The notes: generated by a model from the sequence alone, not told the origin. 52,011 bases of DNA from Candidatus Omnitrophota bacterium (GCA_029261065.1 JAJDCB010000024.1:166364-218374); one strand, 5' to 3'. Positions 41,820 to 50,596 are shown, counted from the stretch's first letter. Numbers and translations: made by a program.

Positions 41820-42998
41820 TCAATAAAGCTTAGTTAAAATCTCATCAACCTTATTTAACATCAATTTATTATTTTCAGCTAAAAATAATTTTTGAGCCTT
41901 TTCAAACAATGGTCGGGCCTCATCTTTTTGATCAAGGGTTCCTAAAGCCACCCCAAGATTAAAAAGCGATTTGGCATGATTGGGATCTAGGATAATCGCC
42001 TGTTTTAAAACATCACGAGCCTGATGATAGTCGTCTATCGCGGCATAGGTAATACCTAAATTATAATAGGCCTCAACAAATTCAGGATCTTCTTTAATGG
42101 CCAAATTAAGGTTAAGGATAGCCTCTTCTTCTTGTTTAAGAGCTCCACAGACTACTCCCAAGTTATAATGGGCTTTAGGATAGAAATCGTCTATTTCGAT
42201 TACGCGCAATAAGCTTATTTTTGCATTTTCAAATTCTCTTAACATCCCGTAAGTGATGCCTAAATTATAATGAGCTTCAACATAAAGGGGATTTAAGCTA
42301 GTTGCTTCTTTTAGATACGTAATCGATTGCGTAAAATTTTTTCGTGCGCTTGCAATAACACCCATATTAAAATAACTCTCTGCTGAAGCAGGATTTAACT
42401 CTACACACAACTTAAGATGATACATAGCCTTTTCATAATCACCTGACTCACCATGTATAATCCCTAAATTAAAATGGGCATCAGCATATGTTGGGTCAAG
42501 TTGAAGGATTTCTTGGAATTCCCTAATGGCCTTTACACCCTCCCCACTATTGTAATAAAATAATCCTCGCGTGAGATGTTCATCAAAAGCCTTTTTTGTC
42601 TTTTGATCTTGCTCTATAGTTTCTTTTGTCAACACCTCGCTCTCATCAATTTCCTGAATCTCTTGCTTTATCGGTTCATCAGGCAATATTGTTTTAATTT
42701 CATCTTGATAATATGTAATGTTTACACCTAACAGCGTCTTTACCTTTATTTCATCATCCTGCTTTTCTATAATTTCTCCAACAATTTTTTGACCCGAGTG
42801 TAACTCAATTATCTCAGCCCTAAGAGGAGAACTCATTACAGCGCTTATGAGAACAATTAATATTTGTAATCTACTGAACTTCGTAAATGTAAAAGGACGG
42901 TCTCGGGCTTTGATTCTCCGCCTGAGGAGTCGATTAAGGAATGCACTATTACTTTTGCGAAGTTCAGTAAATGTCAAAATTAAAACACCTCTTAGCAT
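41820..42998 (-). CDS. Exported TPR protein with an in-frame palindromic insertion in its signal-peptide region
   Basis: 392 residues from ATG 42998; a TTG at 42977 preceded by AAGAGGTG is the likelier original start. Signal hydrophobic core LQILIVLISAVMSSPLRA, then a small beta domain (IIELHSGQKIVGEIIEKQDD, VNITYYQDEIKTI) and about seven TPR units (YYNSGEGVKAIREF through KDEARPLFEKA). Between LTFT and FTFTKFSRLQ lie 28 extra residues, many Arg/Lys (NRLLRRRIKARDRP), encoded by an 84-bp element bounded by an 8-bp direct repeat. Removing them leaves a normal signal peptide. The element's effect on export is unknown. Confidence 0.85.
   Translation of the reverse strand: MLRGVLILTFTELRKSNSAFLNRLLRRRIKARDRPFTFTKFSRLQILIVLISAVMSSPLRAEIIELHSGQKIVGEIIEKQDDEIKVKTLLGVNITYYQDEIKTILPDEPIKQEIQEIDESEVLTKETIEQDQKTKKAFDEHLTRGLFYYNSGEGVKAIREFQEILQLDPTYADAHFNLGIIHGESGDYEKAMYHLKLCVELNPASAESYFNMGVIASARKNFTQSITYLKEATSLNPLYVEAHYNLGITYGMLREFENAKISLLRVIEIDDFYPKAHYNLGVVCGALKQEEEAILNLNLAIKEDPEFVEAYYNLGITYAAIDDYHQARDVLKQAIILDPNHAKSLFNLGVALGTLDQKDEARPLFEKAQKLFLAENNKLMLNKVDEILTKLY
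42872..42974. repeat. Palindromic element inserted in frame in the TPR gene
   Basis: TACTGAACTTCG (42872-42883) and CGAAGTTCAGTA (42958-42969) are perfect 12-bp inverted repeats. GTAAATGT occurs at 42883-42890 and again at 42967-42974, exactly 84 bases (28 codons) apart, so the insertion keeps the reading frame. Inside are CTCC-GCCTGA-GGAG and a GC-rich block unlike the surrounding gene. Confidence 0.75.
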
Positions 42999-43085
42999 TT
43001 TGAAATAGGATTAAAAAATACAGTATAAATAAATTTATTAATTTTAAATTAAAATATTTTGAAGAAAAATATATTGAAGAACATA

Positions 43086-43706
43086 TTAGAACAACGAGGC
43101 TTGTTCAAGCTGTTGGATTTTAAAGTTTGGTTTATTGACACCAAATTCTTTAATAATTTTCTTAAACGTATTGTGACCTTGACTCTCACCCATCTCAAGA
43201 AGTCGAATTAAAACAGCAGCAGTCGCCTTCACATCAGCTAATGCGCGATGCGCGTCCTCGTTGATAATACCAAAATTTTGCGTTAGTTTCCCAAGCTTAA
43301 AACTTCCCAAATGAGGTAAATACCGACGGGCCATTTTTAAGGTATCGACAGCAGGAATATTTTCGTTTAATTTCCTACCTATGCTTGCCAATTCATAACA
43401 CAAAAAATCAAGATCAAATTTGACATTATGCGCAACTAAACAGCCTCCCCCAATAAAATCTATAATATCAGGCAACACCTCTATCGCTTTTGGCGCGTCT
43501 GAGACCATTTCATCTGTGATATGATTGATGCGAGAAGCTTCCTCAGGAATAAGTCGTTGGGGATTAAGAAATGTTTCGAAGGTATCTATGATTTGTTTAT
43601 TTTTAAGTTTAACAGCTGCAATTTCAATAATGCGATCGCCTCTAAGCGGGGATAATCCTGTTGTTTCAACATCGTAAACGATAAATTCAATTGTGTTTAT
43701 ATCCAT
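43086..43706 (-). CDS. DnaQ-type 3'-5' exonuclease (DEDDh)
   Basis: 206 residues. Exonuclease motifs: D12 and E14 (VYDVETTGL), D98 (AHNVKFDLDFL), H153 and D158 (HRALADVKATAAV), the DEDDh set of the DNA polymerase III epsilon proofreading family. The extra C-terminal sequence after about 175 has no recognised polymerase-binding motif, so it may be an epsilon-like stand-alone exonuclease. AAGAGG ribosome site; single gene. Confidence 0.92.
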   Translation of the reverse strand: MDINTIEFIVYDVETTGLSPLRGDRIIEIAAVKLKNKQIIDTFETFLNPQRLIPEEASRINHITDEMVSDAPKAIEVLPDIIDFIGGGCLVAHNVKFDLDFLCYELASIGRKLNENIPAVDTLKMARRYLPHLGSFKLGKLTQNFGIINEDAHRALADVKATAAVLIRLLEMGESQGHNTFKKIIKEFGVNKPNFKIQQLEQASLF

Positions 43707-43816
43707 TGAGCCTCTTAAATTGTATTATTAAAAATATTTTGAACTAATGATTCAATTTAACATACTCAAAAAAGGAATGACATATATTTTTAGTCTTTTT
43801 TTAAAATTATCTTTAC

Positions 43817-44179
43817 TTAAATAACCTCTTCTATAGCATTTATTAATGACGGATAGTCATCATTCTTTTCACAAAATTCATCCACATAATGTTCGCGCGC
43901 TTTTAGGGCTTCTTCTGGAGAAATTGTTTTAGCCATTAGAATAATACGCATATGAGGAAAGGACGTTTTGAATTTTTTTATATCTCTATAAAAATTACTA
44001 TCTTCTAAATCTTTATCTACAAGAAGCGTTGTAATGGATTTATTTTGTAAAATACTTCCTACCTTAAGCATCGAATCTGAAATATAACAATGATAATTAA
44101 AATCAGAAAATTCTAGGATATCTTTTCTTAAACGGGCTGCTTCTTTATCTTTTTCTATTATCAGTATGCGGTTATTCAA
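43817..44179 (-). CDS. Receiver-like protein, atypical response regulator
   Basis: 120 residues with the receiver fold pattern: ILIIEKDKEA in place of the Asp-Asp pair, possible phospho-acceptor D55 in TLLVDKDLED, Lys K105 in FCEKND. The first acidic pair is changed to Glu-Lys-Asp, so Mg binding and phosphorylation may be weaker or lost. No output domain. It starts 8 bases after rsmJ. Confidence 0.7.
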   Translation of the reverse strand: MNNRILIIEKDKEAARLRKDILEFSDFNYHCYISDSMLKVGSILQNKSITTLLVDKDLEDSNFYRDIKKFKTSFPHMRIILMAKTISPEEALKAREHYVDEFCEKNDDYPSLINAIEEVI

Positions 44180-44187
44180 ATGAATTC

Positions 44188-44862
44188 TTAAGTAATACTG
44201 TAAATGTCAAAACGATGGTTTTTAGTTTTAACCTGATTTGTCGTTTCATGGTTTGATAAAAATGGGGCTTGGATAGGACGTTTAACAACAACACGATTGG
44301 TGGCTCGCTCTAAAGCAACATTCAGCAACTTTTTTTCATCAATCTTATCAATAACTAACACCTGCAACATTTGCATCTCTTTCTTAACGAGGGCAGATTT
44401 CTTTTTAAATGGATACATCGGATCTAAATAAACCACATCCGGCGTAAAGGGAAGAATTACCTCATCGCTGCAACTATCATTGTGAGAAAATGATAGGCGA
44501 GCCTTTACCCAACTACCAATATCTGAGCCTTCTTTAGCTCGATTTAGCCCATCTTCAAGCAAAGCCGCAATAAGCGGGTGTTGTTCTATCATATGAACAT
44601 GACAACCTAAGGAAGCTAACACAAACGCATCCGAGCCTAAACCTGCTGTTGCATCTAATACACTTGGGTTCGCCCCCTTTTTTAATCCAACAGCTTTTGC
44701 AAGGGCTTGCCTTCGTCCACCTCCAAATTTACGACGATACGTCTTTGTTTCATCTAAAAAATCAACACAAACACGACCTAATTCGGGCATTGTTGTGCAA
44801 AAGAGATATAATCGTTCGTCACTTTTTTGTATTTGAAAAGAATTCTCGTATTTGTTATCCAA
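44188..44862 (-). CDS. rsmJ: 16S rRNA (guanine-1516-N2)-methyltransferase RsmJ
   Basis: 224 residues. SAM-binding PSVLDATAGLGSDAFVLASL, the DPMYP active site in VVYLDPMYPFKKKSALVKKE, RRKFGGGRRQALAKAVGLKK before it, and VKRPIQAPFL at the end: the complete RsmJ pattern. Methylates G1516 of the small ribosomal RNA. It lies 21 bases after the glutaredoxin gene. Confidence 0.94.
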   Translation of the reverse strand: MDNKYENSFQIQKSDERLYLFCTTMPELGRVCVDFLDETKTYRRKFGGGRRQALAKAVGLKKGANPSVLDATAGLGSDAFVLASLGCHVHMIEQHPLIAALLEDGLNRAKEGSDIGSWVKARLSFSHNDSCSDEVILPFTPDVVYLDPMYPFKKKSALVKKEMQMLQVLVIDKIDEKKLLNVALERATNRVVVKRPIQAPFLSNHETTNQVKTKNHRFDIYSIT

Positions 44863-44883
44863 GAATAGGTAGGCCTTATGACT

Positions 44884-45279
44884 TTAAGTCAATACGTGTT
44901 GCGGTACTTTTTCATCGCTAAAACGCATTTTTAAATATCTTATAATTTCTTTAGACTCATACAACCATTTTACGTCTTCACCTTCTTCAATACGCAAACA
45001 GGGAACCTTCTTTGAGCCCCCCTTTTGTATCAACTCTTCTTTATAAACAATATTGTTCTGCGCATCTCGTGTCAAAATATCTAAATTCAGTTGATGCATA
45101 CATCGCCTAACTCGAATACAAAATGGACAGGCATAAAACTGATATAAATTTAAAGATTTTATTTGTTGATCTACTTCTTTTTGAGCTTCAATAGATCTTT
45201 GTAACTTTTTACCTCTTGTTAAAAAATTGACACAGACCATAATACGGCCTAACAGCTCTCTAATAATTCTTAATATCAT
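44884..45279 (-). CDS. Glutaredoxin-like protein
   Basis: 131 residues. Thioredoxin fold with active site C51-P-F-C54 in YQFYACPFCIRVRRC, cis-Pro segment KKVPCLRIEEG and YESKEIIRYLKMRF. The first 40 residues (ILRIIRELLGRIMVCVNFL) are hydrophobic and may be a membrane anchor or leader, unusual for a glutaredoxin. Reduces disulfides using glutathione or thioredoxin-like partners. Confidence 0.88.
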   Translation of the reverse strand: MILRIIRELLGRIMVCVNFLTRGKKLQRSIEAQKEVDQQIKSLNLYQFYACPFCIRVRRCMHQLNLDILTRDAQNNIVYKEELIQKGGSKKVPCLRIEEGEDVKWLYESKEIIRYLKMRFSDEKVPQHVLT

Positions 45280-45287
45280 ACTTTCCT

Positions 45288-45485
45288 TTAATAATGCGGT
45301 GGAGGCTCTTCATCTTCTTGATTTTTAACAAGAGATCCACTCATAACTTGCTTTTGAAGATCATCCCAACGTATTTTAAGACGATCTAATTCTTTCTGTT
45401 GTCCAACAACCACATCATTAAGATCTTCAATAACTTTTTCTTGATACGAGACCTTTTTTTCTAATTCAATAATTCTTTCTTCCAT
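45288..45485 (-). CDS. slyX: SlyX family protein
   Basis: 65 residues: a single coiled coil (ERIIELEKKVSYQEKVIEDL) and the C-terminal PPPHY found in SlyX. Function of the family is not known. Between the glutaredoxin and SRPBCC genes with 8-base gaps, so probably one operon. Confidence 0.9.
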   Translation of the reverse strand: MEERIIELEKKVSYQEKVIEDLNDVVVGQQKELDRLKIRWDDLQKQVMSGSLVKNQEDEEPPPHY

Positions 45486-45493
45486 TTTAAAAA

Positions 45494-45928
45494 CTACTTT
45501 TCAATATTTATATCATGAGGAAAAGCTTTTCCTTTTCCCGTTTCACAATATTCTTTCATGCTTAGCATAAAAACAGCCCATTTCGTGTTACAATGCGCAA
45601 AAAAATCTGATTGATCAGCCCATCCAGACTGAGCAAAAAGAAGTTCGCAGCCGCCATTCTTTTCTTCCATTTCAAATGTGAAAATAGTATCTTGCCACTC
45701 CTCGACACTACCTGTACACTTCCATTTGACAAGTTCATTCGTATAAAGCTCTAAAACCTCCATAACAGGTCCCGTTTCAGGAAAAAGAAAAGTAAGCTTC
45801 TCACCTTCCTTACTTTCCCCATCGACATGTTCCGTCCACCATCCCTTAAGCCCCTCAGATGTCGAAACCGCATCATAAACTTTTTCTACTGGAGCATTAA
45901 TATTTATTTTGTGTACAATATCTGGCAT
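45494..45928 (-). CDS. SRPBCC/AHSA1-like protein
   Basis: 144 residues. Start VHKININAPVEKVYDAVSTS, then GLKGWWTEHVDGES and the C-terminal WAVFMLSMKEYCETGKG match the START-like AHSA1/polyketide-cyclase fold with a hydrophobic ligand pocket. Ligand unknown. Confidence 0.88.
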   Translation of the reverse strand: MPDIVHKININAPVEKVYDAVSTSEGLKGWWTEHVDGESKEGEKLTFLFPETGPVMEVLELYTNELVKWKCTGSVEEWQDTIFTFEMEEKNGGCELLFAQSGWADQSDFFAHCNTKWAVFMLSMKEYCETGKGKAFPHDINIEK

Positions 45929-45989
45929 GACTTATCCCTTTCTTAAAATCAGCAAGTTTAACATATATAGATATTAAACTGCTAGTTAA

Positions 45990-46262
45990 TTATTTCGGAT
46001 GACCATATTGAGTATAATCAATATTAAGTTCATCCATATCATTTTTCATTGGCCCATGAAATCCAAATGGTGTTTCGGCAAAAAAGGCATCCACGAGATC
46101 CTTTTCACCAATAACAACTCGCTTTTCATCAGTGGCCAAACTTACTGCCTTTTTACTAACATTTTTCTCAGCCATTGCTCTTAAAACAATAGGGATTTTT
46201 TCAAGCATCGATTGAAAATTTTTAAATGTATACTCATCCCAACTCACCTTTAGATCTTCCAT
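45990..46262 (-). CDS. Small protein with PCP_red-like domain
   Basis: 90 residues. FQSMLEKIPIVLRAMAEKNVSKKAVSL then VVIGEKDLVDAFF resembles the short C-terminal domain of light-independent protochlorophyllide reductase (PCP_red), which also exists as free-standing small proteins: conserved Pro and Arg, then a helix and a Thr/Gly-Glu-x-x-Val-x-x-Ala motif. No photosynthesis genes here, so another role. Similarity judged by eye. Confidence 0.6.
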   Translation of the reverse strand: MEDLKVSWDEYTFKNFQSMLEKIPIVLRAMAEKNVSKKAVSLATDEKRVVIGEKDLVDAFFAETPFGFHGPMKNDMDELNIDYTQYGHPK

Positions 46263-46276
46263 AACAATTCCTTAAT

Positions 46277-46678
46277 TTACGTTAGATCAAAGTCCTCATC
46301 ATCTTCTTCTATTTTTTCTTCAACACTATATTTTCCTGGTCGGGCCACACGATGACTATCTTGACGACGCTTAATTTCTTCGCGTAACAAAATTTGACCA
46401 CGTTTAAAAATTTTGTTCACCGCAGTAATTAACGGACCTTCCCCTTCTACACATTTTTCATTAATGAAGATGTCTTCAAAATGAGGAACTTTTAAATCCA
46501 ATCGTGCACAAGATGTGTTACCAGATTGATGATGTTTGCTTAATTTTTCTAAACTCACATGGCATTTGGTTACATCAGGACTAATAGTTTTTATTTTTTC
46601 AAACTTCTCTTGTATAATAGTTTCTATCGTTGCGTTTTGATGCATATCATGAAAGGTGATTTCTAGTGGATTTTGCAT
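46277..46678 (-). CDS. Ribosome hibernation factor (HPF/RaiA family)
   Basis: 133 residues. beta-alpha-beta-beta-beta-alpha pattern of the S30AE family: PLEITFHDMHQNATIETII, VTKCHVSLEKLSKHH, RLDLKVPHFEDIFI and an amphipathic helix ending REEIKRRQDSHR. Acts on 70S ribosomes in stationary phase. No long C-terminal dimerisation domain, so short HPF type. GAGGT ribosome site. Confidence 0.88.
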   Translation of the reverse strand: MQNPLEITFHDMHQNATIETIIQEKFEKIKTISPDVTKCHVSLEKLSKHHQSGNTSCARLDLKVPHFEDIFINEKCVEGEGPLITAVNKIFKRGQILLREEIKRRQDSHRVARPGKYSVEEKIEEDDEDFDLT

Positions 46679-46732
46679 ATGACCTCTTTTTTTATAATGT
46701 TAATGCCTTCAACTTAAATATCATATCACTGA

Positions 46733-46963
46733 TTAGGACTTTTCTAAATAACGAAACCGAGGAACTTTTTGACTATTTATTGTAACATCTTCTTGAAACA
46801 TTGCCAAAGGTCTCACCCAAAGAGCCCCATCTCCAAATTCAGATGGGTATAAGGCTTTATAGAGAACCATAAATTCATCGGTTTCACTATGACGAACCAT
46901 CCCCATAACTTCGTAACGATTCCCCTTATAATGCTCATAAATACCTTTAAGCACCTCTTGCAC
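46733..46963 (-). CDS. DUF1653 protein
   Basis: 76 residues, family length. GIYEHYKGNRYEVMGMVRHS, the MVLYKALYPSEFGDGALWVR segment and the PLAMFQEDV end are typical of DUF1653. Function unknown. It overlaps the rlmL stop by one base. Confidence 0.92.
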   Translation of the reverse strand: MQEVLKGIYEHYKGNRYEVMGMVRHSETDEFMVLYKALYPSEFGDGALWVRPLAMFQEDVTINSQKVPRFRYLEKS

Positions 46964-48102
46964 TAATTATCCTTTGGTTTTTTCCCATAATACTGATAAT
47001 AATTCACCTCAATATTTCCGCTAAACAATTTTCTAGTCCTATCAGGCTTTCCTCTATTAAAACTTTGAGGAAAACTTTTATCAGCTGTTAAAACATACGA
47101 TGAGGCACAAGCGGGATGTTTAAAAACATTGCTTAATTGACGATAAATGGGTTTAAGATCCTCATCACTTGCAAGTTTAATGCCATAAGGAGGATTAGTA
47201 ATCATGATACCATACTCATCTTCGATGACTAAATCTTTAATATCCTTTTGTTGAAATTCGATTAAATCATCCACCCCTGCGTTACGTGCATTATTCTTCG
47301 AGTCCTCAATCCTTCTTTCATCCACATCATAGCCTCTTAAATTTAACGTTGCAGCAGAATCAACGGCTTCTAAGGCCGCCTGTCTAGCACCCAACCAATC
47401 CTGTGAATCAAAACAAGACCAATTCTCTGAGATAAATTCTCGATTTAAACCAGGAGCCCTATTACAACCCATCATGGCTGCCTCTATTAAGATTGTTCCT
47501 GAGCCGCACATCGGATCAATGAACATCCTTTTTTTATTCCAAAAACTTAAAAGAACTAACGCAGCTGCCAAATTTTCTCTTAAAGGAACCTCACCTGTTT
47601 GTGTCCGATATCCTCTTTTATGTAATCCTACGCCTGTGGTATCAAGAGTAATTAGGGCGCGATTATTAGACATGGCACACGAGACAACAAATTCAGGACC
47701 AGATTCCTCAAACCACTCTTTGTGATACTTTCCTTTTAACTGCTCGATAATTGCTTTTTTAACAATGGACTGAATGGCACGCGGCGCTTCTAACTTTGAT
47801 TTAGATGACTTAGCGACAACCGTCATCTTGCCATCAACTTCAATCCACTGATCCCAATTTAAACCTTTTGTCTGATCAAAAAGCTCATCAAAATCCGCTG
47901 CATTAAACTCAGCGATTTTGATAACAACACGATCAGCCACTCTTAACCACAAATTAAGTTTAGGAATGTCTTTTAGCTCAGCCAAAAATTCAACGCGGCC
48001 ATCAACAACACAAGAAATCTTATACCCTAATTGCATAATCTCTTGCTTAACGACTGCTTCTAAACCAAACGTTGTTAAAGCTATTAATGTTAATTCTGAC
48101 AT
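46963..48102 (-). CDS. rlmL: 23S rRNA (guanine-2445-N2)-methyltransferase RlmL
   Basis: 379 residues from ATG 48102 (MSELTLIALTTFGLEAVVKQ), with GAGAG upstream; longer starts run into the DUF445 gene. N-terminal THUMP RNA-binding region to about 160 (RVADRVVIKIAEFNAADFDE), then LHKRGYRTQTGEVPLRENLA, SAM-binding IDPMCGSGTILIEAA and active-site ITNPPYGIKL. Matches the RlmL half of the fused RlmKL enzyme of Escherichia coli. The other half is encoded separately at 50.6-51.6 kb. Confidence 0.92.
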   Translation of the reverse strand: MSELTLIALTTFGLEAVVKQEIMQLGYKISCVVDGRVEFLAELKDIPKLNLWLRVADRVVIKIAEFNAADFDELFDQTKGLNWDQWIEVDGKMTVVAKSSKSKLEAPRAIQSIVKKAIIEQLKGKYHKEWFEESGPEFVVSCAMSNNRALITLDTTGVGLHKRGYRTQTGEVPLRENLAAALVLLSFWNKKRMFIDPMCGSGTILIEAAMMGCNRAPGLNREFISENWSCFDSQDWLGARQAALEAVDSAATLNLRGYDVDERRIEDSKNNARNAGVDDLIEFQQKDIKDLVIEDEYGIMITNPPYGIKLASDEDLKPIYRQLSNVFKHPACASSYVLTADKSFPQSFNRGKPDRTRKLFSGNIEVNYYQYYGKKPKDN

Positions 48103-48122
48103 GACAACATCTCTCGGTTGGG

Positions 48123-48842
48123 TCAATGAATAAAACTCATAACAAAACCGATAATCCCTCCAAAAACGCCACCCCAAACAACCAACCACCCTAAATGTTT
48201 CCGAATCATCTCTTGAATAATTTCTTTAACCATCTTAGGCGTCAACTCTTCCAATCGTTGATTAACAATTTCCTCTACCTTTGAAACAACCTCCGAACTT
48301 AAATGTGATGGAAGAACATTGTCTTCCAAGGCTTTTAAAAAGGCTTCTGTTTTAGTCAAATCAGAAACCTTTACTCGAATATTTGAAATAAAAGGCTCTC
48401 GCATCGGCTCTAAAGCCTCAGCGCCTCCCACCATACTTAACATTCCTCCAAAAGTTGATTTTTGAACAACTTCGATAAATCCTTCAAACACTTCATTAAA
48501 ATCAATGGCATCTATGACAGGAGTAAAATCCATATGAGCGACCGTCGAATCTTTTTGACCTTGAAAAAAACGATCTACATTTTCATCTGTGAAAAATTCT
48601 GACATGATTAAATGTTTGATCCCGGCTTTAAATTCTTTAAATTGGGAGGGAATAACACCGGAACCATATAAAAATGGAACCTTATCAAACAACATATATA
48701 TCGCTAACCAATTAGTAATCGCTCCTGAGAAGGCAAAAAAACCAACTGATAAAATTTGATCACGATACACAGGAGAAAAACACCCCCCCACAATGATGAG
48801 AAGCGCCAATATATTCGTTATCAAACTTTTATTTACTACCAT
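48123..48842 (-). CDS. DUF445 membrane protein
   Basis: 239 residues. Two N-terminal membrane segments (LITNILALLIIVGGCF; VGFFAFSGAITNWLAIYMLF, with the family motif ITNWLAIYMLF), a charged middle part (VIPSQFKEFKAGIKHLIMSE) and a C-terminal membrane segment (WLVVWGGVFGGIIGFVMSF). DUF445 function unknown. Shorter than many members. Confidence 0.9.
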   Translation of the reverse strand: MVVNKSLITNILALLIIVGGCFSPVYRDQILSVGFFAFSGAITNWLAIYMLFDKVPFLYGSGVIPSQFKEFKAGIKHLIMSEFFTDENVDRFFQGQKDSTVAHMDFTPVIDAIDFNEVFEGFIEVVQKSTFGGMLSMVGGAEALEPMREPFISNIRVKVSDLTKTEAFLKALEDNVLPSHLSSEVVSKVEEIVNQRLEELTPKMVKEIIQEMIRKHLGWLVVWGGVFGGIIGFVMSFIH

Positions 48843-48875
48843 ATCTCTAGCCTCTCAAGTTTTTAAATGAGTCCT

Positions 48876-48891
48876 ATTATCCTAGGATAAT
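48876..48891. repeat. 16-bp perfect palindrome
   Basis: ATTATCCTAGGATAAT, between the end of the TylF-like gene and the DUF445 gene start. It lacks a T-run. It may be an operator for the DUF445-rlmL transcript or a protein-binding site; nothing else shows its role. Confidence 0.4.
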
Positions 48892-48931
48892 CTTGGGGTG
48901 AGCTTATTGTGATGTTTAATGAAGAATTCCT

Positions 48932-49699
48932 TTACTCTTTAACAATATAACTAAATAAAGGATCCCAATAGAATCGTTGTATTTTATATTTATCCAAACC
49001 AACGCTTTCCATAAAAGCAACCGTCTCGCCAGCAGTCCCTTTGTAATTCAAGTGATCGAAAGCGATAATGCCCCCCTTTGGAATGCGTTCCATAAATATA
49101 TCCAACGCCTCTTTGGTAGGATGATAAATATCAAAATCTAAAAACAATAATGCTATTGTTGTGTGGGGATTATCTATTAAGTATTGCTTTCCAGTTTTTG
49201 TAAAGTCTCCCTTAACAAGTTCAATTTTAGGCACATGATTTTTAAAACGAAGAATATCATATATGCGCGCGCACTCCTGTAAATCTTCATAAGAATGCGA
49301 GGCAAAATCACCCTTCTCGCCAAATTCTCCAGGACCATCCTTTTCATGTTTTCCCGGAAAACCTTCAAACGTATCAAACCCAATAATTTTACGTGTTAAA
49401 TTAATAGGCTCATAAATCGCGCTAAAATGCGCCCAAGACATAAGGCCTCCACCAAAAAGCACACCACATTCAACAATGTTCCCGTGCACATCTAGTATTT
49501 TTCTAAAAATTTCATTTCGGGAAAGAAAGGAAATGATATTTTTTTGAGGAACGTATTTGGAGAAATTTTGAAGCTTTTCTATAGTGGCTTCATTCTCATG
49601 ACCAAAATACTTCTCAAGCTCATTTAAATAATCGTGATCCAACCGAACTCTTGTTTTCTTACATTGAAAACGAACATTACTATCAACGTCTTGACTCAT
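48932..49699 (-). CDS. TylF/MycF-type methyltransferase
   Basis: 255 residues from ATG 49699, with AAAGGA upstream; the longer frame overlaps the dioxygenase gene. VECGVLFGGGLMSWAHFSA (SAM-binding Gly-rich loop), IIGFDTFEGFPGKH, LLFLDFDIYHPTKEALDIF and GGIIAFDHLNYKGTAGET match the TylF O-methyltransferase family, which acts on sugars. Co-transcribed with a PhyH-type dioxygenase; a small biosynthetic pair, product unknown. Confidence 0.88.
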   Translation of the reverse strand: MSQDVDSNVRFQCKKTRVRLDHDYLNELEKYFGHENEATIEKLQNFSKYVPQKNIISFLSRNEIFRKILDVHGNIVECGVLFGGGLMSWAHFSAIYEPINLTRKIIGFDTFEGFPGKHEKDGPGEFGEKGDFASHSYEDLQECARIYDILRFKNHVPKIELVKGDFTKTGKQYLIDNPHTTIALLFLDFDIYHPTKEALDIFMERIPKGGIIAFDHLNYKGTAGETVAFMESVGLDKYKIQRFYWDPLFSYIVKE

Positions 49700-49712
49700 A
49701 ATTAATTTTCCT

Positions 49713-50459
49713 TTAGCAAATAGTTTCTGGTGGGCCACCGCGATGGTGGGATTGATCGTCGGCCGATTGATAGGTAAATATAAGAGTATAGCGATCTTTA
49801 CCTGTTTCATTCTGACCGGAACCGTGAATAACGGTCGAATGAAATAAAACCATATCGCCTCGACTTGTTTCAGCTACAATTGATTTTGATTTATCAATAT
49901 ACTTGTCTTTTAAGGTGATTGAAAAAACTTCATTTTGCACCTCTGTTTCATCAATCAATGTTTTATGCGTTCCAGGAACAAATTGCATAGCACCTGTATC
50001 TTTATCCACATCATCCAATGAAATCCAAACGGAAACTTTATTCCCGTCCCCTTTCCAATAAGCCATATCCTGATGCCAACCGACGGGTTGACGATACCCT
50101 TTTGGCTTAAAAACACTTAAGGAGCGATACATAACAATATCTTCCCCTAGGATGGGTTTGATAGCCTCTAAGATACGTTCATCTTTAGCTATATTCATAA
50201 AATAAGCATCTCGATGAGCAATGTCTTGCAACATCCCCTTATGAATCCCACGTGGGACATCCGCAATCTTATCACGATCGTGCCCCCCTTCAACGCCTGA
50301 ATTAATTTCATCCTCTAACTGCTTCTTGCCTTTTTCTATTTCATCTAATAAATGCTTCTTAAATTCTAAACATTCTTCATTTGAAAAAACATTTTTGAGA
50401 TGAAAATAACCTTCTTCCTGATAACGCTTGGTATCAAATGGGTTGATTTGTGTTTTCAT
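49713..50459 (-). CDS. PhyH-type Fe(II)/2-oxoglutarate dioxygenase
   Basis: 248 residues. Iron ligands H129, D131 (GWHQDMAYW) and H212 (VIHGSGQN), 2-oxoglutarate-binding R223 (DRYTLIF), with WISLDDVDKDTGAMQFVPGT between: the phytanoyl-CoA dioxygenase family, all ligands present. Likely hydroxylates a small molecule. Ends 13 bases before the TylF-like start, behind a strong promoter with an operator-like palindrome. Confidence 0.93.
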   Translation of the reverse strand: MKTQINPFDTKRYQEEGYFHLKNVFSNEECLEFKKHLLDEIEKGKKQLEDEINSGVEGGHDRDKIADVPRGIHKGMLQDIAHRDAYFMNIAKDERILEAIKPILGEDIVMYRSLSVFKPKGYRQPVGWHQDMAYWKGDGNKVSVWISLDDVDKDTGAMQFVPGTHKTLIDETEVQNEVFSITLKDKYIDKSKSIVAETSRGDMVLFHSTVIHGSGQNETGKDRYTLIFTYQSADDQSHHRGGPPETIC

Positions 50460-50500
50460 AGATCCTCTTAGAGATATGGGGTTATAAAATTAATAAAAAA

Positions 50501-50528
50501 ATTATAGCACACCAATAGTATTGGTCAA
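50501..50528 (-). promoter_or_regulatory. Promoter with internal operator for the PhyH-TylF pair
   Basis: Minus strand TTGACC (50523-50528), 16-nt spacer ending TGC, TATAAT (50501-50506). The perfect dyad ACCAATA-G-TATTGGT (50511-50525) fills the spacer and overlaps the -35, a position where a repressor would block polymerase. Confidence 0.7.
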
Positions 50529-50596
50529 TGGAACAAACTGAAAGTATCTGAATAAGACTATTTTGACTTTTTTATCAATTAATTTCGTTTTATGTT

